A DNA stretch of 64,000 nucleotides from Anaerotignum neopropionicum (GTDB taxonomy: Bacteria > Bacillota > Clostridia > Lachnospirales > Anaerotignaceae): contig NZ_LRVM01000003.1 in the NCBI RefSeq assembly GCF_001571775.1, positions 248,001 to 312,000 of the forward strand, written 5' to 3'. Of the stretch, positions 24,089 to 31,190 are shown piece by piece (the first letter of the stretch is position 1; the number at the start of each line of letters is the position of its first letter). The position numbers were made by a program, and so were the translations under genes. Under the pieces are notes generated by a model. That model saw only the letters and a list, made by a program, of their open reading frames with translations, was not told the origin of the DNA and ran no database searches.

Positions 24089-24370
24089 CTAAATAATTTT
24101 TAGTTCTGGTTTCACAAGCTTGTCCTCATACCATTTAATTCCAGTGGTATTTTTTACATGAGTTACAGGTGCGCCATATTTGACGCTTGCCATTTGAAAT
24201 AATACACCATCTTGAATTACTGGTGGTGTGTAGGTGTTTTGGGAAAGCTGCTCTTTAAGTTGATGAATTTCTTTTTCTTTTTCTGCTACCAGATAACGAT
24301 ATGAAGCGATAACGTCAAGTAAATCATTTGTTGTTGCATTGGTTTCCATTAAGTGTTCAAGCTGTGTCAT
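24089..24370 (-). CDS. First gene of the leftward early operon, hypothetical
   Basis: 93 residues from ATG 24370 (AAGGGGAGGACACCACC upstream). N-terminal helix and coiled coil (MTQLEHLMETNATTNDLLDV, VAEKEKEIHQLKEQLSQ), then a conserved-looking C-terminal beta segment (DGVLFQMASVKYGAPVTHVK). Position immediately after the lytic promoter suggests an early regulator, but no Cro-like HTH is seen. Confidence 0.5.
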   Translation of the reverse strand: MTQLEHLMETNATTNDLLDVIASYRYLVAEKEKEIHQLKEQLSQNTYTPPVIQDGVLFQMASVKYGAPVTHVKNTTGIKWYEDKLVKPELKII

Positions 24371-24451
24371 GGTGGTGTCCTCCCCTTGTTTTGTATTATC
24401 AGTAATTTCAAACAATCTATCACAAGTCAAGTCGTTTTCTGCTATTACAAA

Positions 24452-24480
24452 AATATACCACCAGCTATAATGTATGTCAA
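24452..24480 (-). promoter_or_regulatory. Early lytic promoter (leftward)
   Basis: Minus-strand TTGACA (24475-24480 on plus as TGTCAA) and TATATT (24452-24457), spacing 17. Starts the 21-kb minus-strand programme. The -35 overlaps a TATAATGTATGT-type sequence that recurs at the repressor promoter and may be an operator. Confidence 0.7.
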
Positions 24481-24548
24481 GTTGTTTTTTGAAGTTTTAT
24501 GTGATTATTTTTATATTTTGTGATTTTTGTACATTAGTTAAAAAATAA

Positions 24549-24577
24549 TTGACACTTTGTATTTTTTTCGATATAAT
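24549..24577 (+). promoter_or_regulatory. Repressor promoter (rightward)
   Basis: Consensus TTGACA (24549-24554) and TATAAT (24572-24577) with 17-base spacing, 37 bases upstream of the repressor ATG. The sequence TATAATGTATGT here is repeated at 24466-24477, consistent with autoregulation. Confidence 0.8.
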
Positions 24578-24613
24578 GTATGTTAATCAGAAAAACTAAA
24601 AGGAGGAATATAT

Positions 24614-25276
24614 ATGTTATTGGATAATCCAATAAAAAGAATAAAGATAACAGATGAAATTAAATCTTTAATAATAAGTGAACGTCAAAAAAAAGATTTA
24701 TCGGCTACGCAATTAGCAAAAAAAATGGAACGACCGCAATCATGGATAGCACAAATTGAAAATGGAAGAACTAAAAGTATCAAACAATCTGATTTAGTTT
24801 TAGTTTTTTCTAAAATCTTAGATTTAACTATGGAAGAAGCAGACAACTTTATTTCAAATACTTTTGAAGAAGATTTAAATAGTTTATATACAGATGATTC
24901 TGGACAGATGAGTTTTTTAGACAAAAAAGATATAAAAAAAGATATTAATAAATATGCTAAATTTACGACAAGCGAAAACAAGGAAGAATTTCAAACGCAA
25001 AAAAGATATATCCTAAGCGCTTTCAATAGTATGTATAATCAAATTCCAGAAGAGGCTGTAAAAATTTTAAGAACGTTATGCAGAAACATTGATTTTAATT
25101 TACCTTTTATGACTGGAATTATGAGTATACCATTTTTTATTTTAAAAGATTTAGATGAAGATATAACACACGAACTATATGAAGAGATAAGCAATTTATT
25201 TTTAAAGTACGCAAATAAAGACGAACAACGTGTAAGTATTGTAAATGAAGATGACAATTTAGACGAAGAACAATGA
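24614..25276 (+). CDS. CI-like phage repressor (HTH_3), no LexA-type peptidase
   Basis: 220 residues. Cro/CI-type helix-turn-helix at about 15-70: IISERQKKDLSATQLAKKME, then PQSWIAQIENGRTKSIKQSD. The rest is acidic with no recognisable S24 Ser-Lys peptidase motifs, so induction by RecA-driven self-cleavage is unlikely and another route (anti-repressor, cofactor) is needed. Plus strand, divergent from the lytic operon, with AAAGGAGGAATATAT before the ATG. It should hold the prophage silent by binding the region 24450-24580. Confidence 0.82.
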   Translation: MLLDNPIKRIKITDEIKSLIISERQKKDLSATQLAKKMERPQSWIAQIENGRTKSIKQSDLVLVFSKILDLTMEEADNFISNTFEEDLNSLYTDDSGQMSFLDKKDIKKDINKYAKFTTSENKEEFQTQKRYILSAFNSMYNQIPEEAVKILRTLCRNIDFNLPFMTGIMSIPFFILKDLDEDITHELYEEISNLFLKYANKDEQRVSIVNEDDNLDEEQ

Positions 25277-25355
25277 TTTTTTACCCTATGAAGTTTAATT
25301 CAAGATTTTAAAAATAAAGATGTATCACTAATTCAAGATTTAAAAATAATTTACA

Positions 25356-25385
25356 GGGTACGCATTTAGTGTGTATCCTTTTTTA
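25356..25385 (+). terminator. Terminator after the repressor
   Basis: GGGTACGCA / TGTGTATCC stem (25356-25378, with G-U pairs) followed by about seven T. A near-identical repeat (AATTCAAGATTT, 25297-25308 and 25330-25341 regions) lies between the repressor stop and the hairpin. Confidence 0.7.
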
Positions 25386-25850
25386 TTTGTCAAATAACCT
25401 TGGGTTAAATCGCAGTATATGCCCCTATTTTCGTTTCAAATATTTTAGGTGAAGAATTGCATTAGAAAAGTATTATCGTTTAAATTAGGGTGGAAAAACG
25501 TGTATTTTCTCTAGTGGAATGGGTAAAGGAAGAGTAATGTTGAGTGGAGTAACGGGCTTAATTTTAAGATGGTTAAATATATTCTAGTGTCTCCGAATAA
25601 TTCGGACTCACTAACTTTAACCATCAGTAATTTCTGACAGTTGAACTATGTCAAATTTAACATAGTTGATTACTCGCCAATTTTGGCGGTTGAGATTTCA
25701 CTGACCACAATTTCGTGGGTGAGGTATATAACGTTTTGTTACCCACTTGTAATAAAAGTGGTATGGTGCGTTTCATCCCGTACTTATAAGCAAGCTGGTA
25801 GGAATAATATTCCGTACAGGGTATGCCTTAAATGGTGGATACCTTTAGTT
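25386..25850 (+). ncRNA. Candidate large structured phage RNA (ROOL/GOLLD-like class not verified)
   Basis: No functional coding sequence on either strand, but dense perfect stem-loops. ATGGTTAAA (25569-25577) pairs with TTTAACCAT (25616-25624), enclosing AGTG/CACT and a CCGAATAATTCGG hairpin. Next come TCAG/CTGA (25624-25637), AACTATGT/ACATAGTT (25644-25667), CGCC/GGCG (25675-25688), CCAC/GTGG with outer TCAC/GTGA (25698-25722), CCACTT/AAGTGG (25743-25761), a GTAC-closed multiloop with GGAATAATATTCC (25774-25825) and a final GGTAT/ATACC stem (25820-25843) followed by a T-rich tract. Four loops contain AATT, which is self-complementary and could make loop-loop contacts. The 5' part is purine-rich. 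Size, prophage location and repressor-integrase position resemble the ornate ROOL/GOLLD RNAs. Strand assignment rests on the 3' T-rich end; no promoter was identified. Confidence 0.55.
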
Positions 25851-26160
25851 TCTGTTTCGCCTTTTTGTTCTAATTCATCAATAACAGCTACCGTTTTAAT
25901 AGCTCTATCTACTTCGTGACCAGATTTTAACCCTACTTTTTTGGCAACGATGTCTCTTGCCCTACCTTTTTCATCTGAGGGGTGTGCCGTTGTGCCGAAA
26001 CTGGCACATCGGTAACATTTTGTTTAAGTGTGCTTTCTCTTCTTTTCTCCGCTAATACACTCTCAATTTCCTTTAAACTCTTTGCTTCCCTAGCTTTCTG
26101 TTCTGCTGTTTTTTCTCTGGTAGAATTGTTGTCGCAGCGGAATTTTCCGCCATGATACAA
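25850..26160 (-). pseudogene. Degenerate ParB-like gene (frameshifted, lacks both ends)
   Basis: Minus frame REKTAEQKAREAKSLKEIES ... STLKQNVTDVPVSAQRHTP runs into a stop at 25933. One extra base in the GGGG run at 25979-25982 would continue it as SDEKGRARDIVAKKVGLKSG, HEVDRAIKTVAVIDELEQKG, typical of ParB-like proteins from phages and plasmids. Similarity ends near 25850, exactly where the structured RNA region begins. There is no ATG or ribosome site upstream, so both ends are missing. Confidence 0.6.
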
Positions 26161-26161
26161 A

Positions 26162-26199
26162 TACCCCTCACAGGCATTTTTTTTAGCTTGTAAGGGGTA
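26162..26199. terminator. Long imperfect hairpin between integrase and ParB relic
   Basis: TACCCCT...GC (minus sense) pairs with GC...AGGGGTA around a loop of mostly A, 13 bases past the integrase stop. Probably ends the integrase transcript; T-run is short. Confidence 0.45.
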
Positions 26200-26211
26200 A
26201 AATACTATGTG

Positions 26212-27114
26212 TTATAAATTCATCAATGGTGAAGTTTTAACTGCTAGAGCTAAAATGTCTGCATCTGTCAATGATTGTAAATAACGTTTAGTTATAGTGA
26301 TATTCTCATGCCCCAAGATACGAGATAGAGAATATACATCTAAGCCATTTTTTAACTGCATTTGTGCGTAGGTATGTCTGCAAGTATGAGGAGAACACCT
26401 TATGTCACTTCTTACATTGGCTTGTTCCCCACATACTTTCACTACCCTTTCAATTGCTTCTGGTGTCAATCTCTTTCCTTTTTGGCTTAAAAAATAATAT
26501 TCTTGTTCATATCTTTCTTTGATATATAAGGCTCTCTTTTGCTCATGCTTCAACATGATTTTCTGTAAATATGGTGAAATAGGCACAATTCTTTGCTTAT
26601 CGCCCTTTCCATGAATTAAGATTGCATTTTCCATTATATCTTTCATGGTAATATCGCACAATTCGGAATTTCTAATTCCTGTGTCAAATAACATAACCAT
26701 AATACATTTATTGCGTGAATTTAAAAAATTTTCATTACTATATACTTTAATCATCCTTGAAACTTCTACATCTGTAAATGATTGAATAATAACCTTGCTT
26801 TCCTTTTGAAATTTAATTTGTTTCATAAGATTAGTAGATATATATTCTTCTTGATGTAGATAATTGAATAACATACGCAAGTTTTTAATAATGTTATTAA
26901 TATAGGTAGCTTTCAAGCCTAATGATTGTTTATAGGTAACGTAGGCTTTAACGTGGTTTCTGTTCAACTGTTCGACAGAATCAACATTAAATTCTTTCCC
27001 CACATATTTAATAAACAAAGTACAGTTATTTCTTACGGTTTTTATTGTTCTTTCTGACTTGTTACTTATTTTTAGTTCCAATAAAAATTCATCCAATAAG
27101 TGTATTAATTGCAT
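26212..27114 (-). CDS. int: Prophage integrase (tyrosine recombinase, XerC/D-like)
   Basis: 300 residues from ATG 27114 (GGGGGTTG upstream); the frame could open at 27132. N-terminal SAM-like core-binding domain (LLDEFLLELKISNKSERTIK, ... VEQLNRNHVKAYVTYKQSLG). Catalytic domain: Arg in DTGIRNSELCDI (about 177), Lys in HGKGDKQRIVPI, HTCRHTYAQMQLKNG, LGHENITITKRY with Tyr about 285. Short integrase without an arm-binding AP2 domain, yet repeats that look like arm sites exist at both ends. It would catalyse recombination between the phage site and the yebC 3' end. Confidence 0.9.
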   Translation of the reverse strand: MQLIHLLDEFLLELKISNKSERTIKTVRNNCTLFIKYVGKEFNVDSVEQLNRNHVKAYVTYKQSLGLKATYINNIIKNLRMLFNYLHQEEYISTNLMKQIKFQKESKVIIQSFTDVEVSRMIKVYSNENFLNSRNKCIMVMLFDTGIRNSELCDITMKDIMENAILIHGKGDKQRIVPISPYLQKIMLKHEQKRALYIKERYEQEYYFLSQKGKRLTPEAIERVVKVCGEQANVRSDIRCSPHTCRHTYAQMQLKNGLDVYSLSRILGHENITITKRYLQSLTDADILALAVKTSPLMNL

Positions 27115-27167
27115 AAAAAAAACAACCCCCAATCACAATTTTTATACTTAAAATGTATAAATGTATA

Positions 27168-27206
27168 TCGTAACTGAAAGTTGTTTGTACATCATAACTG
27201 AACGTT
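27168..27206. promoter_or_regulatory. Candidate integrase arm-type sites, right end
   Basis: TCGTAACTGAAAGTT (27168-27182) and TCATAACTGAACGTT (27192-27206) form an imperfect direct repeat, related to three copies at 2615-2686. Also an inverted repeat TGCATA / TATGCA at 27225-27241. All lie between the integrase and attR. Confidence 0.55.
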
Positions 27207-27291
27207 ATTTTATTCAATATTTGATGCATAGCATGTATGCAAATCTAAGAAACCCCTAAATATCAACGTTTTAACGGATGGTGAAAATGCA

Positions 27292-27381
27292 TTATTATTC
27301 ATCCCAGTTATGAAATACATTCTGAACATCATCATCATCGTCCAGCAAATCCAAAAGCTTATTCATTTTCTTAATTTCTTC
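27292..27381. repeat. attR: 90-bp repeat forming the intact yebC 3' end
   Basis: Same sequence as 2479-2568 with one difference (27362). It contains the last codons and stop of yebC, showing that integration preserves the gene. Confidence 0.93.
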
Positions 27382-28023
27382 GTCAGATTTCAGTTCTGTA
27401 TATGTCTGGGGAATCATCGTAACCTCCGCAGAGGCCATAGGAATATTTGCAGCCTCCAACGCCTCCCTTACAACAGAAAAATCATCCGGGGATGTAGTAA
27501 TTTCAAAGCTGTCTTCCTCTGCCGCAAAATCTTCCGCACCCGCATCCAAAGCAACCATCATCAATTCTTCTTCATCCATGTCGGCTTCTTCCCTGTCAAT
27601 CACAATCAAACCTTTTTCATCAAACATAAAGGAAACGCAGCCTGATGTACCCATGTTGCCGCCACCCTTTGTAAATGCATTTCTAACATTTGCTGCAGCA
27701 CGATTTCTATTATCAGTAAGCGCTTCCACAATTACCGCAACGCCTGCGGGCCCGTAGCCTTCGTATCTGATTGTTTCATATTCAACGCCATCTTCGTTTC
27801 CGGCCGCTTTTTTAATACTTCTATCAATTGTATCATTTGGCATATTGTTTGATTTACACTTGGCAATCACATCTCGCAGCTTTCCATTGCTCGTTGGATC
27901 GGATCCACCAGACTTTACCGCCACTTGAATTTCTCTACCTAACATGGTAAAAACTTTTCCCTTTGCTGCATCGTTCCGTTCTTTTTTGTGCTTTATATTC
28001 GCAAACTTCGAATGTCCTGACAT
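27295..28023 (-). CDS. yebC: YebC/PmpR-family protein (TACO1-like)
   Basis: 242 residues from ATG 28023 (AGGAGGGTTCTT upstream). Opening [20 protein letters not shown] and [18 protein letters not shown], then [20 protein letters not shown] and [19 protein letters not shown] are diagnostic. The family acts in translation of proline-rich stretches and/or as a transcription regulator. The C-terminus ends in an acidic [18 protein letters not shown]. The gene is the integration target of the resident prophage, and its end is encoded by the attR repeat. The true terminator now lies at 2439-2470, beyond the prophage. Confidence 0.95.
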   Translation of the reverse strand: MSGHSKFANIKHKKERNDAAKGKVFTMLGREIQVAVKSGGSDPTSNGKLRDVIAKCKSNNMPNDTIDRSIKKAAGNEDGVEYETIRYEGYGPAGVAVIVEALTDNRNRAAANVRNAFTKGGGNMGTSGCVSFMFDEKGLIVIDREEADMDEEELMMVALDAGAEDFAAEEDSFEITTSPDDFSVVREALEAANIPMASAEVTMIPQTYTELKSDEEIKKMNKLLDLLDDDDDVQNVFHNWDE

Positions 28024-28220
28024 AAGAACCCTCCTCCATAAAATTTCACCAAAATATTCTATCATTTTTTCTGCCGTAATTCAAGAAAAATCCATATTCC
28101 ATAATTTCTTTTTCGACCAAACACAACAAAGTACTAAAAAAAGCTTCTTATTCTTCGGGGAAAATTCAGACATATATTGATTATTTTTTACCTCTATCAT
28201 GAATTTTTTCTAGCAAGCGC

Positions 28221-28877
28221 CTACTTTTCCAGAAAAGATATCTCTCCCTCCTGCCAAGCACCATATTGTTCCCCTTGTTTCTTAAACGGCGCGTTTCCTC
28301 GAAAAATATCAAGCATTTTTTTCTCAAATGCATTCGTTTCCTCGGCTTTCACAAAAACAGTATAAACAACCTTGTCAGAATATTGGGTATCAAAAAGAAC
28401 ATGCCCTTCTTGCATGATTTCATATTGCACCTTCCCCGATTCCGTATATTCTGCAATAATTTCATACCTTGCGTAAAGAATTAGCTCTACTATGCCGGCG
28501 GCCAAAAGCCCCTCTTTCGCAGCTCTTCCGTAGGCCCGTACCAATCCTCCCGTTCCCAGAAGCGTACCGCCAAAATACCGCGTAACTACGATTACAGTAT
28601 TTTTAACCTCCTCCCCCTTCAGAACGTTTAAAACAGGCATTCCAGCTGTTCCCTGGGGTTCTCCGTCATCGCTAAAACGCTGTAATTCATTATGCTCCCC
28701 AAACTGATATGCAAATACGTTATGGGTGGCATTCCAATACTTTTTTTTCATTTCTTCAATAAACTGCTTTGCTTCGTCTTCTGACTTTATCGGTCTTACC
28801 GTTGCAATAAACCGGGATTTTTTTTCTATTATTTCCCCTTCCGCTTCTCTTAAAATTGTTTTATATTGATTAAGCAT
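28221..28877 (-). CDS. yigZ: YigZ/IMPACT-family protein
   Basis: 218 residues. Family core: EKKSRFIATVRPI (about 15-27), AYQFGEHNELQRFSDDGEPQ with GTAGMPVLN, VVTRYFGGTLLGTGGLVRAY (about 105-125), then a C-terminal DUF1949-like EF-G-type domain. Role in the family: translation-linked regulation, poorly defined in bacteria. ATG 28877 is preceded by GGTTGGTGG; GTG and TTG codons further up have no better site. Confidence 0.9.
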   Translation of the reverse strand: MLNQYKTILREAEGEIIEKKSRFIATVRPIKSEDEAKQFIEEMKKKYWNATHNVFAYQFGEHNELQRFSDDGEPQGTAGMPVLNVLKGEEVKNTVIVVTRYFGGTLLGTGGLVRAYGRAAKEGLLAAGIVELILYARYEIIAEYTESGKVQYEIMQEGHVLFDTQYSDKVVYTVFVKAEETNAFEKKMLDIFRGNAPFKKQGEQYGAWQEGEISFLEK

Positions 28878-29083
28878 CTCATCCACCAACCATTTATTTT
28901 TTTCGAAAAAATTGCACCAAATTGATTCAATTACACTATAACTATCTTAGCGCAAATATATATAAAACCCATAAATATTTTAATGCCAAGCCTTCATAAA
29001 TTTCCATTCTGGAAAATTCTTTCATGCGTAAATTTAGGAATGGAACCTCATTTTTTGAGCATCATAAGGTTGAGGTGATAAAA

Positions 29084-29260
29084 ATGGCTCAAGAATACAA
29101 AGACCTTGATGATTTATTAAACCGGAGCCCTAAAGCAAAGGATTTTTTCAACTCTCTCCCCGAAGATCGCCAGTTTAATATTCGTCAATATCAAAACAAC
29201 ATCCACTACGACTTAGACCTTCGGCGCTATGCTGAACATCTATTGAGAGGAGGCTATTAA
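29084..29260 (+). CDS. Small conserved-looking protein, first of a tandem pair
   Basis: 58 residues from ATG 29084 (GGTTGAGGTGATAAAA upstream). Sequence MAQEYKDLDDLLNRSPKAKD followed by FFNSLPEDRQFNIRQYQNN, ending RRYAEHLLRGGY. Helical and soluble. The next gene, starting one base after the stop, encodes a related protein. The family resembles small Clostridia proteins of unknown function whose members open xEYKDLDDLL. Confidence 0.65.
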   Translation: MAQEYKDLDDLLNRSPKAKDFFNSLPEDRQFNIRQYQNNIHYDLDLRRYAEHLLRGGY

Positions 29261-29261
29261 T

Positions 29262-29441
29262 TTGTTTGCAAAAGAATATAGAGACTTAGCAGATTTACTG
29301 TTAAACAATGGCAGAGCTCAAAATTATTATAAAGGCTTACCTGACAATATTCAACAGGCCATTTCTCATAATAGCTCTGAAATTCGCACAATGAGATCTT
29401 TGCGTCATTTTGCTAAAGCAGCACAAAGAACAGGTCGTTAA
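29262..29441 (+). CDS. Tandem paralogue of the preceding small protein, TTG start
   Basis: 59 residues from TTG 29262-29264, with GAGAGGAGG in the end of the upstream gene. FAKEYRDLADLLLNNGRAQN, YYKGLPDNIQQAISHNSSEI, then MRSLRHFAKAAQRTGR. Aligns with its neighbour (EYxDLxDLL, A-x-x-F/Y-x-LP, late RxxRhxA). Two-gene transcript ending at 29461-29505. Confidence 0.65.
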   Translation: MFAKEYRDLADLLLNNGRAQNYYKGLPDNIQQAISHNSSEIRTMRSLRHFAKAAQRTGR

Positions 29442-29460
29442 TTCAAAATGATTATGATAG

Positions 29461-29505
29461 CGTAAAAGCGATACTTGATAAATTTAATTAGGTATCGCTT
29501 TTACG
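29461..29505. terminator. Strong bidirectional terminator
   Basis: CGTAAAAGCGATAC pairs perfectly with GTATCGCTTTTACG across a 17-base loop. Serves the small tandem genes on plus and may serve the diguanylate cyclase on minus. Confidence 0.75.
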
Positions 29506-29596
29506 TAAAATATCATGAACAATTCATATTATGCACAACAAAAATTATTACTTTTGTTTTCAACCTTCGCAAGACGATTTGAATACCGCTACGCAT

Positions 29597-30694
29597 CTAC
29601 TCCTTAATTACACAGCAACCCTTCCCTGATTGCTTTGCAACATATAAGCATTGATCACTTTCCCTGTAAAGACGGTTAAAATCAATTTGCACCTTGTCAT
29701 TAATAGAGCATCCTATGCTAATACTTACAGGAATCCCCTTTTTTTCCTCTCCTGCCTCAGAGCTGCTAAAGCAATCCAACAAGCATTCCAACTTTTTTTT
29801 ACATTCTTTCACTTCTACAAGATTAACAGAGTAAACGATAAACTCATCCCCACCCATACGCAATACAACATCTTCCTCATGAAAGGATTTTTTAATTAAG
29901 CGGCTTACGCCTTTGATCACAATATCTCCATACAAATGACCGAAATTATCATTTATCCTCTTAAAATTGTCAATATCTACAATAATAAAGGCACCTTGTA
30001 CCCCATCATTGATAAGTTGCTTGATTTTATTCAGTCCAACTTCTCTGTTATAAACACCTGTCATTAAATCTAATTCAGACCTGATTCTATAATTCACGAA
30101 GCCTTCTACGTTATCAATACGCTCGTTCACAGTTAAAAAATTAATGCCCACCGCCATGGAATAAAAAGCAAACAAGTGTATCACATCTGTAAGGAACAAT
30201 TCATACTCCTTGGCTTTATAGCACAAAATTACATATACAATTGCTGAGCAAGTAATAAACATTATAATTCGCCATGGCTTATCTATCATAAACAAGGTTA
30301 ACACACATAAAAAAACCATAATTGTAACAGAAGGCACCCTAGGATCTAAAAAAGTCCCCATTAAAATACCCATAAACATAATGGGTGTCAAGGCACAATA
30401 AAAAGCTAGGGTACTATATTTCTTTTCTTTTTGTAGAAAAAGCTTTCCCATAAAATATAAAACAATACATAAACAAAATAAACCAAAAATCTGCTTATTA
30501 TAAATAAAAAAATGAGGGAAGGGTATTCCAATGATCAAAATACTGCCAGATATAACTACACCTACAACAGACAAACCCAGAAAACTATGATAATTCCTGT
30601 CGTTTATTTCTTCTTGATATAAATTAACTTTATCCGCCAACAATTTCCCTTTCAAATGTGCAAGGCATCTCATTTGCTTCGATATATTGTTCAT
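29597..30694 (-). CDS. Membrane-bound diguanylate cyclase (GGDEF)
   Basis: 365 residues. Five or six membrane segments between about 38 and 190 (e.g. FLGLSVVGVVISGSILIIGI, IFGLFCLCIVLYFMG), then a GGDEF domain (about 205-362) with DLMTGVYNRE, DIDNFKRINDNFGHLYGD and VLRMGGDEFIVYS. The active-site loop GGDEF is intact. The product should be cyclic di-GMP from two GTP. No RxxD inhibitory site was clearly seen. The sensor has no soluble input domain. AGGAAGGAATTTGA precedes ATG. Confidence 0.9.
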   Translation of the reverse strand: MNNISKQMRCLAHLKGKLLADKVNLYQEEINDRNYHSFLGLSVVGVVISGSILIIGIPFPHFFIYNKQIFGLFCLCIVLYFMGKLFLQKEKKYSTLAFYCALTPIMFMGILMGTFLDPRVPSVTIMVFLCVLTLFMIDKPWRIIMFITCSAIVYVILCYKAKEYELFLTDVIHLFAFYSMAVGINFLTVNERIDNVEGFVNYRIRSELDLMTGVYNREVGLNKIKQLINDGVQGAFIIVDIDNFKRINDNFGHLYGDIVIKGVSRLIKKSFHEEDVVLRMGGDEFIVYSVNLVEVKECKKKLECLLDCFSSSEAGEEKKGIPVSISIGCSINDKVQIDFNRLYRESDQCLYVAKQSGKGCCVIKE

Positions 30695-31190
30695 TCAAAT
30701 TCCTTCCTAATGTAAATTTTTTCATAACATATAATAAACAGTCAAGTCTATTCGAATCCTTTTTAATTATCTTTCGAAGCGTCAAGTGCAATAAATACTT
30801 GTATTTGAACCGAGTATTCACCGAAAGTATCCGCAGCAAAAAAAGCATACTGCATGGGAAAGCAAAACAAGCATTTTTTATTTAAAGAAAGCATGATTCA
30901 TTCCAACTTTTGCTTTAACTTTTATTATAACAGAACAATGAGGCAAAAACAATCTGAACCAAAGCCCCTCATATAAATTTAAATAAATCCGTTTATAATC
31001 ACTAGAAAAAAGATTATATTATGCCAATAATCATTTCATAAAGCAGCAAATTAATTTTAAAAAAAGAAAGCCCCTTTATTAGACCTGTTTTGTCTAACAA
31101 AAGGGGCTACCTCGTACAGCTATACAAGGGGTTATTTCGTTTGATTTCTAAAAATTAATAGGCTTCCAACGGTTTGCCAACAATCTTAAT
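30695..31190. other. 496-bp intergenic region with the clpB terminator
   Basis: Between the divergent-end genes dgc (start) and clpB (stop). Only clear element: the clpB terminator at 31069-31108 (AGCCCC/GGGGCT long stem, T-rich on minus). The rest is AT-rich with no gene or recognisable motif. Confidence 0.6.
31062..31108 (-). terminator. clpB terminator
   Basis: Minus strand AGCCCCTTTTGTTAGAC pairs with GTCTAATAAAGGGGCT, followed by TTTCTTTTTTT. Confidence 0.85.

Larger units (their letters stand above)
2479..27381. mobile_element. Integrated siphovirus-like prophage in the 3' end of yebC
   Basis: Bounded by a 90-bp direct repeat (2479-2568 and 27292-27381, one mismatch) formed from the 3' end of yebC. 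One unit is 24,813 bp. It holds integrase, repressor, early genes, lysis, packaging, head, tail and baseplate genes, with nearly all genes on the minus strand. This is short for a siphophage: no polymerase, helicase or single-strand binding protein was recognised, only a Rep-like and a ParB-like protein. Gene order from attR is integrase, ParB-like relic and structured RNA, repressor, early genes, holin/lysin, terminase, head, tail, XhlA, attL. One late gene (12750) and the ParB-like relic (25850) look frameshifted, so inducibility is uncertain. Confidence 0.93.

Noticed and set aside
25297..25350. CRISPR-like short direct repeat (AATTCAAGATTT)
   Set aside because: Only two copies, AT-rich and spaced 21 bases, no Cas genes.
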